NCBI GenBank assembly: GCA_035460985.1
Contig: DATHWC010000062.1
Location: 1-64,000, forward strand
Source of the DNA: Lunatibacter sp035460985
GTDB taxonomy: Bacteria; Bacteroidota; Bacteroidia; Cytophagales; Cyclobacteriaceae
Direction of reading: 5' to 3'
Length of the DNA: 64,000 nucleotides
This document shows, in pieces, positions 57,287 to 64,000 of the stretch (its first letter is position 1; each line of letters begins with the position of its first letter). The translations under genes were made by a program, and so were the position numbers. Under the pieces are notes generated by a model. That model made no database searches, was not told where the DNA came from, and worked only from the letters and a program-made list of their open reading frames with translations.

Positions 57287-60200
57287 ATGCAAAACTATTT
57301 ACCCAAAACAACACTGTTTTTGTTGGGATTGGCACTGCTTCTGGCATTCCCCCTAACAATGCAGGCCCAAACCAGGGAGGTAACGGGTACCGTATCTTCG
57401 GGAGAGGATAATCTAACTCTTCCTGGTGTATCTGTGCTCGTTAAAGGTACCACAAGAGGTGGTGTCACTGACATTGACGGAAACTACCGAGTTTCACTAC
57501 AGCCTGGAGACAACGTCCTGGTATTTTCTTTTGTGGGATTCGCTCCATTAGAAAGAGAAGTAGGCAATCAATCCACGATCGATGTGACTTTAATGCCTGA
57601 CATGCAGTCATTAAGTGAGGTAATCGTAGTAGGTTATGGTGAACAAAGGAAAGAGACCATCACCGGATCAGTAGCTACTGTAAAAGGAGCCGATCTAGTG
57701 AAATCTCCCGCCATGAACCTGACTAACTCCATTGCTGGCCGTATGGCGGGAGTTATCGCAGTAAACCGAAGCGGTGAACCGGGTTATGATGGCGCCGGTA
57801 TCCGTATCCGGGGTTCCAACACCTTGGGAAACAACGATGCACTCATCGTTATAGACGGTATCCCTGCAAGAGCGGGTGGTATTGATCGATTAAATCCAAA
57901 CGACATCGAGACCATTTCCGTATTGAAGGATGCGTCAGCTGCAATTTATGGTGCCAGAGCTGCAAACGGCGTAATCTTGGTAACCACGAAAAGAGGGAAA
58001 TCCGGCAAACCAGAATTAAGTTATCAATTCAATCAGGGCTTTGCCCAACCTACTGTTATACCTAAATTGGCCGATGCGGCACAATACGGAGAAATGCTCA
58101 ATGACCTTCACGTCTATGAGTTGCCTGTAGGTGAATGGCGTGGTGCCACTGATGCATATCGGGCTACCGGTACCTACACCCGTCCCGACGGACAAGTTAG
58201 AACTGCACCTTTCAGCCCCAATGCGCTTGAGATGCACCGTGCTGGCACAGACCCTTGGAATTACCCCAATACTGACTGGTATGGAGAAACGCTTAAGACT
58301 TGGTCTCCGCAGACCCGACACAATTTGCAGTTAAACGGTGGAAATGAAGACATCCGTTATTTGGCTTCCTTGGGATACCAAAATCAGGATGCCTACTACA
58401 AAAATTCGGCAACAGGGTTTAAACAATACGACATGCGCTTAAACGTGGATGCGAAGGTCAATGAATTTATAGACCTTCAAATTGGTGTGTTGGCAAGACA
58501 GGAAGCCCGGTTTTTCCCAACTAGACCTGCGGGAGCCATCTTTAGAATGCAAATGCGGGGCAAGCCTCATGAGCCAGCTTTTTGGCCTGACGGCAGACCG
58601 GGACCGGATATCGAAAATGGCGAAAACCCCGTTGTTATCACCACGAATGCAACCGGATACGATAGAGATACCAGAGATTATTTCCAAACCAATGGAGCAT
58701 TGAACATCAAAATTCCGGGAGTAGAAGGCTTGAAATTTCAGGGTACAGCATCGGTTGATAAATTAAGCCAATTCAACAAAAGGTGGGAAACACCTTGGAT
58801 CCTATATCAGCGGGGAAGCGGTTTTGAAGCTGATGGAACTACACCAATTTTAGTTCCTAGTGAAAGAGGTCCAGCGGAGCCCCGTTTAAGACAATCCAAC
58901 AACAACCAGTTGAATATCCTCCTAGGCGGGGTCTTTACTTACGAAAAGAAAATTAACGACCACGAATTCAACATCTTGGCAGGTGTAAACAAAGAGACGG
59001 TAGATGGAGATAACTTCTTTGCCTATAGAAGATTCTTTATCTCCCCAGCCATTGATCAGATGTTTGCAGGTGGTGATGCTGAAAAGGATAACGGCGGTGG
59101 AGCATTTGAAAGAGCCCGTCTTAACTATTTCGGTAGGGTTGCTTACAACTACAAAGATAAATACCTCTTTGAATTTTTGTGGAGAAATGACGGATCCTAT
59201 ATTTTCCCGGAACAGACCCGTTTTGGATTCTTCCCTGGAGTCATGGGCGGATGGGTTGTCTCGGAGGAAGACTTCTGGAAAAACAATGTCCCTGTAATGG
59301 ATTTCTTCAAAGTACGAGGTTCTTGGGGACAGATGGGTAATGATCAGATTTTCTTTGGAGGAGCATTACAAGAATACCAATTCCTTTCTACTTATGGGTT
59401 TAGAAGCCATATTTTGGAAAATAACGAGGCCAAGACGCTGTTTGAAACCAGAGTACCCAACAATGCCATCACCTGGGAAGTGGCTAACAATTCCAACATT
59501 GGTGTAGAAGGCTCCTTGTTTGAGGGGAAAGTTTTCTTCGAATTGGATTACTTCTACAACAAAAGAACGAATATTCTTTGGAGAAAAAATGCTTCAGTAC
59601 CTGAATCAAGTGGTCTGGCAGCATTATTGCCTGCCGAAAACATCGGAGAGGTTGAAAACAAAGGGTTTGACTTCAATGTTGGATACAGGGGTCAAAAAGG
59701 AGATTTGCAATACAGCATCAGTGCCAACGGTGGCTATGCTTACAACAGAATCCTTTTCTGGGATGAGCCTCCGGGAGCACCGGATTGGCAGCGGTCTACC
59801 GGATTGCCTATGAATACACCTGCCCCGGTTTATTTATATGACGGAGTGTTTGCTACACAAGAACAAATCGCTTCAGAATCCTTGGATTATTCCGCAATTA
59901 CTAACCAACTTCGTCCAGGAGATATGCGATTCAAAGACGTCAATGGTGATGGTCAGATTACACCATTGGACCGGGTAAGAATGGACCGAAATAATATTCC
60001 GAGATTTCAGGGAGGTGTCAATATGAATGCCCAATGGAGAAATTTTGACCTTTCCGTATTGTTTCAAGGAGCCGCAGGTGCTATTGCACTCGTTTCTTTG
60101 GGTGAATCAGGAAATATTGGAAACTACCTGTTGGAATTTTATGAAAACCGCTGGACCATCGACAATCCAAGTACGGAATATCCTAGAATTGCCAATAGAA

Positions 60201-60463
60201 GCGATCAGTATTACTCTGGAGGAAATGATTTCTGGTACAGAAGTTCGGACTATATTCGCCTTAAAAACCTAGAATTGGGTTATACAATACCATCTCAGTG
60301 GGGAGAGCGGTTTGGCATGAGTAATTTAAGAGTCTACGTTAACGGGTTGAACCTTTTAACTTGGGACAAATTGAAGGTTTACGATCCTGAATCTGACAAT
60401 TCAACAGGTCAGTACTATCCACAGGCACGTGTCATCAACGGCGGCGTATCCGTTTCTTTCTAA
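57287..60463 (+). CDS. SusC-family TonB-dependent outer-membrane transporter
   Basis: 1058 residues. Signal peptide about 1-27 (LTMQAQ), CarboxypepD_reg domain about 30-110 (VTGTVSSGEDNLTLPGVSVL), the SusC TonB-box region LSEVIVVGYGEQRKETITGS, a plug domain (AGRMAGVIAVNRSGEP, IRIRGSNTLGNNDALIVIDG) and a 22-strand-type barrel to the final VINGGVSVSF. It imports ligands captured by the SusD partner 10 bp downstream. Neither an ECF sigma/anti-sigma pair nor a glycoside hydrolase is visible, so the substrate is unknown. Confidence 0.96.
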   Translation: MQNYLPKTTLFLLGLALLLAFPLTMQAQTREVTGTVSSGEDNLTLPGVSVLVKGTTRGGVTDIDGNYRVSLQPGDNVLVFSFVGFAPLEREVGNQSTIDVTLMPDMQSLSEVIVVGYGEQRKETITGSVATVKGADLVKSPAMNLTNSIAGRMAGVIAVNRSGEPGYDGAGIRIRGSNTLGNNDALIVIDGIPARAGGIDRLNPNDIETISVLKDASAAIYGARAANGVILVTTKRGKSGKPELSYQFNQGFAQPTVIPKLADAAQYGEMLNDLHVYELPVGEWRGATDAYRATGTYTRPDGQVRTAPFSPNALEMHRAGTDPWNYPNTDWYGETLKTWSPQTRHNLQLNGGNEDIRYLASLGYQNQDAYYKNSATGFKQYDMRLNVDAKVNEFIDLQIGVLARQEARFFPTRPAGAIFRMQMRGKPHEPAFWPDGRPGPDIENGENPVVITTNATGYDRDTRDYFQTNGALNIKIPGVEGLKFQGTASVDKLSQFNKRWETPWILYQRGSGFEADGTTPILVPSERGPAEPRLRQSNNNQLNILLGGVFTYEKKINDHEFNILAGVNKETVDGDNFFAYRRFFISPAIDQMFAGGDAEKDNGGGAFERARLNYFGRVAYNYKDKYLFEFLWRNDGSYIFPEQTRFGFFPGVMGGWVVSEEDFWKNNVPVMDFFKVRGSWGQMGNDQIFFGGALQEYQFLSTYGFRSHILENNEAKTLFETRVPNNAITWEVANNSNIGVEGSLFEGKVFFELDYFYNKRTNILWRKNASVPESSGLAALLPAENIGEVENKGFDFNVGYRGQKGDLQYSISANGGYAYNRILFWDEPPGAPDWQRSTGLPMNTPAPVYLYDGVFATQEQIASESLDYSAITNQLRPGDMRFKDVNGDGQITPLDRVRMDRNNIPRFQGGVNMNAQWRNFDLSVLFQGAAGAIALVSLGESGNIGNYLLEFYENRWTIDNPSTEYPRIANRSDQYYSGGNDFWYRSSDYIRLKNLELGYTIPSQWGERFGMSNLRVYVNGLNLLTWDKLKVYDPESDNSTGQYYPQARVINGGVSVSF

Positions 60464-60473
60464 ATCCCAAAAT

Positions 60474-62339
60474 ATGAAACACATGAAAAAAAGAATAAAC
60501 TATATATGGGTAGGGTTGTTTGGCGTACTGCTGACGACTTCATGCAACGACGAGTTTCTAAATACCCAACCACTAGGTCAAGTTTCCGAAGCCGCAGTTT
60601 GGCGAGATGCTGGATTGGCCGAGGCTTTCGTGACAGACATTTATGGAGGCCTCGAACAAGGTGGATTCGCAGAGCAGGCATTAGCCTCACTGACAGACGA
60701 AGCCATCTTCACCCATCCAGGCCGAAATATAAACGTGGTGACAGAAGCGCGATCTAACCCGGAGGCCACCGGATGGATTGACGGAACAAGAGGTTGGTCA
60801 AATATGTATAGCCGACTACGAAGTGCAAACATAGCGATTGAGAACCTGAGTGATCCCCAATTTGAAAATACCGGGGGTATTGTAGATCGCTTACTGGGTG
60901 AGGCTACCTTTATGCGGGCCTATTTTCATCAGCAATTGTTGAGAAACTTCGGGGGCATTCCTATAGCTGACAGACCGTTTACGTTAGACGAAGAAACCTA
61001 TGAAATCCCAAGAAATACCTATGAAGAGGTAGTGGCGTTTATCCTTCAAGACCTGGATAGAGCGGCACAACTGTTGGAGGGGAAAAGTATGGTTCGTGGC
61101 CGTGCAAATCAAGTAGCTGCCTTGGCATTAAAATCAAGAGTACTGATTTATGCGGCTAGCGATTTACACGACATGCCCACAGCTTCTGGCAAGTCAAGTG
61201 TTATTTCTTCCTATCAGAATAAGGAATTGATAGGATACACTACAGGAAGCAGGACTGAAAGACTTCAGCAGGCAAAAGCAGCTGCAAAGGCAGTACTCGA
61301 TATTGCTGATGGAAACATGCTAAACCTTACTGAACCACTTCCACATGCAGAAGCCGTTCAAGTGTACGAAAACAATTCGTTATCAAGAAACGGTGGTGAA
61401 GCTGAAATGATTTTTGGAAGGTATTTTCTTTCGCAGAAACCAGAAGCTGGAGGTCGGCAAGGCTTGTTCAATGGACCAAACGGGTATAATAACTGGGCAG
61501 GGAATACTCCTGTTCAATTGATAATTGACGATTATGCCATGATGGATGGAACCCCTTTTGACTGGAATAATCCGGAACATGAGAAAGCTCCCTATACCGA
61601 TAGGGAAGCACGATTCTATTCTACATTCCTTTTTGACGGAGCACAGTGGAAACCGCGTTCTCCAGCCAACCAAGCAAGAGATCCATTGGGTCAAATCCAA
61701 ACAGGACGGTATGAAGTGACCAATTCCGCAGGGCAAAAGGTAACCCATTTTGGATTGGATACCCGAAACAGTCCCATTGAAGACTGGAACGGAAGCTATA
61801 CTGGCTATTACATCCGCAAGTTTATAGAACCAGATCCAAACTTTGTTGATCAGAATACCTGGCAGGAAATCCCATGGCCAAACATCCGGTTTACGGAAGT
61901 GGTGTTTAACTATGCGGAAGCTTGTATATTCCTTGGAGAAGATGAAGAGGCTAGAACATGGCTCAACAAAATTCGATTCAGAGCAGGGCTTCCAGCATTG
62001 ACACAATCTGGTGAAGATCTCAAAATGGCGTTTATCAATGAAAAACGTAAGGAAATGGTTCACGAAGAGCAACGTTACTATGATGCCAGAAGGTGGATGA
62101 TTGCTCCACAGACTTTTGGTAGGCAAGCAAACGGAATCAGCATTGTCGGAACCCTAAAGCCGGGACAGACAAATTCCTTATACAGGTATGATCCGGATAT
62201 TTATGATTACTCCTACGAGGTATTCGACATTGACCCAGGTAAAGAAAACAGGCTTTGGCTGGACAAAATGTACTGGATGCCTATCAGCTTTGCTGAAACA
62301 CAACGAAATGATAACCTGATACAGAATCCAGGGTATTAA
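60474..62339 (+). CDS. SusD/RagB-family nutrient-binding lipoprotein
   Basis: About 621 residues from the ATG at 60474 (618 if translation starts at the second ATG, 60483, giving MKKRINYIWVGLFGVLLTTS). The lipobox LLTTSC leads to CNDEFLNTQPLGQVSEAAVW, the SusD N-terminal pattern. TPR-like helices contain FMRAYFHQQLLRNFGGIPIA, the family's hallmark, and the C-terminal part has VVFNYAEACIFLGEDEEART, NEKRKEMVHEEQRYYDARRW and the ending LIQNPGY. It pairs with the SusC upstream; a terminator follows. Confidence 0.95.
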   Translation: MKHMKKRINYIWVGLFGVLLTTSCNDEFLNTQPLGQVSEAAVWRDAGLAEAFVTDIYGGLEQGGFAEQALASLTDEAIFTHPGRNINVVTEARSNPEATGWIDGTRGWSNMYSRLRSANIAIENLSDPQFENTGGIVDRLLGEATFMRAYFHQQLLRNFGGIPIADRPFTLDEETYEIPRNTYEEVVAFILQDLDRAAQLLEGKSMVRGRANQVAALALKSRVLIYAASDLHDMPTASGKSSVISSYQNKELIGYTTGSRTERLQQAKAAAKAVLDIADGNMLNLTEPLPHAEAVQVYENNSLSRNGGEAEMIFGRYFLSQKPEAGGRQGLFNGPNGYNNWAGNTPVQLIIDDYAMMDGTPFDWNNPEHEKAPYTDREARFYSTFLFDGAQWKPRSPANQARDPLGQIQTGRYEVTNSAGQKVTHFGLDTRNSPIEDWNGSYTGYYIRKFIEPDPNFVDQNTWQEIPWPNIRFTEVVFNYAEACIFLGEDEEARTWLNKIRFRAGLPALTQSGEDLKMAFINEKRKEMVHEEQRYYDARRWMIAPQTFGRQANGISIVGTLKPGQTNSLYRYDPDIYDYSYEVFDIDPGKENRLWLDKMYWMPISFAETQRNDNLIQNPGY

Positions 62340-62363
62340 TTTCTAAAGGCTTTAATTACTGAG

Positions 62364-62396
62364 AAAAGGGTTGCCAAGTATGGCAACCCTTTTTTG
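62364..62396 (+). terminator. Intrinsic terminator after susD
   Basis: AAAAGGGTTGCCA and TGGCAACCCTTTT pair over 13 bp with a 4-nt loop, followed by TT. It ends the susCD unit. Confidence 0.9.
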
Positions 62397-62521
62397 TTTT
62401 TGCTTATTATGAACGTATATTACTAATCAGGCTGATGTATTTTCCCCACTCAAGGTTCATCCTGTATGTTATCTCTATTTTCCTGGTATCTGTCAGAAAT
62501 GTAAAATCAATAGCAATCAGG

Positions 62522-62543
62522 CGAATAGGTCATAACCTATTCG
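62522..62543 (+). promoter_or_regulatory. Perfect dyad next to the -7 box (possible operator)
   Basis: CGAATAGGT, CATA, ACCTATTCG: nine-base arms with a 4-nt centre, ending 9 bp before the TATATTTG at 62553-62560, where a -33 box would be. No TTTG is found there, so a regulator may be needed. It is 38 bp from the ATG at 62582. Confidence 0.45.
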
Positions 62544-62581
62544 ATAAATTTATATATTTGAACCCGTAATATTTATTTTCT

Positions 62582-64000
62582 ATGCCATTGTCTCTTAAAG
62601 CTTCCTTCGTCTTTCTCTTGGTGGGTATCCTAATACTGCCCAATTGTGGTCCAAAGGAAACCTCCAAATCTCCCCTACCTCAAGATCCGCCGCTTTTTAC
62701 CCTTCTTTCTGGGAATGAAACTGGGATAACGTTTGAGAACACGCTTACAGAGGGATTAAACACCAATATTCTGATGTATGAGTATTTTTACAACGGGGGA
62801 GGCGTAGCCGTAGGAGACCTGAATGGGGATGGTCTGGATGACATTTATTTTACTGGCAATATGGTTGACAATGCCCTTTACCTAAATAAAGGCAACATGC
62901 AATTCGAAGACATTACCCAGCAGGCGGGAGTCGCTGGCCGTCAAGGGCCATGGACCACCGGTGTCACCATGGCCGACGTTAATGGGGATGGATTGTTGGA
63001 TATCTATGTGTGCAACTCAGGTAGCTTACCCCCGGATAAAAGGAAAAATCAACTGTTCATTAATCAAGGAGTTAATGCCCAAGGCATTCCCACTTTTGTG
63101 GAGGAAGCTGAAAAGTACGGGATAGACAGTGATGCCACCAGTACCCATGCGGTATTTTTCGATTTTGACAATGACGGTGACCTGGATCTTTTTCTGCTTA
63201 ACCACAACCCCAAATCCCTCCCTGTGCTGGATGAGTCCATTACTGCGGAACTTTTGAAGAAACCGGATACAGCAGGGCCGCAACTGTTTCGAAATGATGG
63301 TGGGATTTTCACCGAAATCACCCCAGAAGCCGGCATACAGCAATCAGCTCTATCCTACGGTTTAGGTGCGGGGGTCGCAGACATAAACGGGAACGGCTTT
63401 ATGGATATCTACATCAGCAACGACTATACGGCACCGGATTTTCTATACATCAACAATGGGGATGGAACCTTTACGGACATCATTCAGGAAGCCATGGGGC
63501 ATATTTCCAATTTCTCCATGGGCAACGACATAGCTGATATCAATAATGACGGTCTGGTGGACGTATTTACACTGGACATGCTACCAGAAGGCAATGCTCG
63601 CCAAAAACTTTTAATGGCTCCGGATAACTATGAGAAATTTGACTTTAACCTGCGGGTAGGTTTCCATCATCAATACATGCGAAACATGCTCCATCTTAAT
63701 CATGGAAACGGAACATTTAGCGAAATCGGTCAGCTGGCAGGGATCTCGAATACTGACTGGAGCTGGGCGGCGCTCTTTGCGGATTTTGACAATGACGGCT
63801 GGAAAGACCTATACATAACCAACGGATATCACCGGGACTATACCAACATGGATTTTTTGAAATACATGTCTGATTTCCTCAAAAACAACCAAGGCCTTCG
63901 AAGGGAAAACGTACTCGATCTGGTATACCAGATGCCTTCATCGAATGTAGTCAACTACGCCTTCCAAAACACCGGCGGCATTACCTTTGACGACCGCACA
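62582..64000 (+). CDS. FG-GAP/VCBS-repeat lipoprotein, partial (ASPIC/UnbV-type)
   Basis: 473 codons visible; the frame is open at the window end. A lipobox (LILPNC, Cys22) marks export. The protein then has six Ca-binding Asp-rich loops of the FG-GAP type: DLNGDGLDD, DVNGDGLLD, DFDNDGDLD, DINGNGFMD, DINNDGLVD and DFDNDGWKD, as in VCBS/ASPIC-UnbV proteins with a beta-propeller. Such lipoproteins are often found next to SusCD in Cytophagales and may help with a surface ligand. It starts 242 bp after susD, behind its own promoter region. Confidence 0.9.
   Translation, partial: MPLSLKASFVFLLVGILILPNCGPKETSKSPLPQDPPLFTLLSGNETGITFENTLTEGLNTNILMYEYFYNGGGVAVGDLNGDGLDDIYFTGNMVDNALYLNKGNMQFEDITQQAGVAGRQGPWTTGVTMADVNGDGLLDIYVCNSGSLPPDKRKNQLFINQGVNAQGIPTFVEEAEKYGIDSDATSTHAVFFDFDNDGDLDLFLLNHNPKSLPVLDESITAELLKKPDTAGPQLFRNDGGIFTEITPEAGIQQSALSYGLGAGVADINGNGFMDIYISNDYTAPDFLYINNGDGTFTDIIQEAMGHISNFSMGNDIADINNDGLVDVFTLDMLPEGNARQKLLMAPDNYEKFDFNLRVGFHHQYMRNMLHLNHGNGTFSEIGQLAGISNTDWSWAALFADFDNDGWKDLYITNGYHRDYTNMDFLKYMSDFLKNNQGLRRENVLDLVYQMPSSNVVNYAFQNTGGITFDDRT

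Larger units (their letters stand above)
62340..62581. other. Gap with susD terminator and FG-GAP promoter region
   Basis: Contains the susD terminator, AT-rich DNA, a perfect 9+9 dyad (62522-62543) and a TATATTTG -7 box (62553-62560) before the lipoprotein gene. No coding region. Confidence 0.6.

Noticed and set aside
61383..62126. 247-residue frame antisense to susD
   Set aside because: The susD frame has full family similarity; the antisense frame is Ser/Phe/Ile-rich, with no domain, as expected of a shadow.

Overview
The window comes from a Bacteroidota chromosome, most likely Cytophagales (Cyclobacteriaceae-like). The evidence is a SusC/SusD pair, DUF5686 and CarboxypepD_reg proteins, FtsX-type permeases of about 800 residues with two MacB/FtsX halves, tuf and rpsJ at their Bacteroidota positions, and promoters of the phylum's TTTG-N19/20-TAnnTTTG type. 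No rRNA operon, CRISPR array, complete insertion sequence or prophage was seen.

Layout. (1) 1-8.9 kb: a tripartite efflux cluster with its own two-component system: a partial HlyD-type adaptor, an NtrC-family sigma-54 response regulator, a membrane histidine kinase, a TolC-type channel, an ABC ATPase and an FtsX/MacB-type permease. (2) 9-13 kb: cysteine synthesis genes (cysM, cysE), a small beta-barrel-like protein, a DivIC/FtsB-like division protein and a secreted CarboxypepD_reg protein. Then comes about 1 kb without a gene, holding a GC-rich repeat-like island. (3) 14-48.4 kb: a nearly continuous minus-strand block. Read in its own direction it runs tRNA-Tyr, tRNA-Gly, tRNA-Thr, tuf, tRNA-Trp, secE, nusG, rplKAJL, rpoB, rpoC, a DUF3467 gene, rpsL, rpsG, fusA, rpsJ (terminator), then rplC to rplQ including secY, map, infA, rpmJ and rpoA, then carA and eno. 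(4) 48.5-56.9 kb: a lipoprotein M1 aminopeptidase, a biotin-carrier protein, pyrH-frr, a small outer-membrane protein and a DUF5686 protein. (5) 57.3 kb to the end: SusC, SusD and a partial FG-GAP-repeat lipoprotein.

The most interesting part is region 1. Three transcription units of the efflux cluster (adaptor; permease; ATPase plus TolC) have the same upstream layout. A dyad-containing motif lies 61-69 bp from an ATGGCATG box resembling a sigma-54 -24 element, and that box lies 41-46 bp from the start codon. With an NtrC-type regulator and kinase in the same cluster, this suggests a self-contained envelope-stress or efflux regulon. A second notable item is a dispersed repeat (two tandem copies before tolC, one before pyrH). 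Its end carries a leader and ATGAAA, so it supplies the start region of the downstream gene, and short palindromes are inserted in it at different places.
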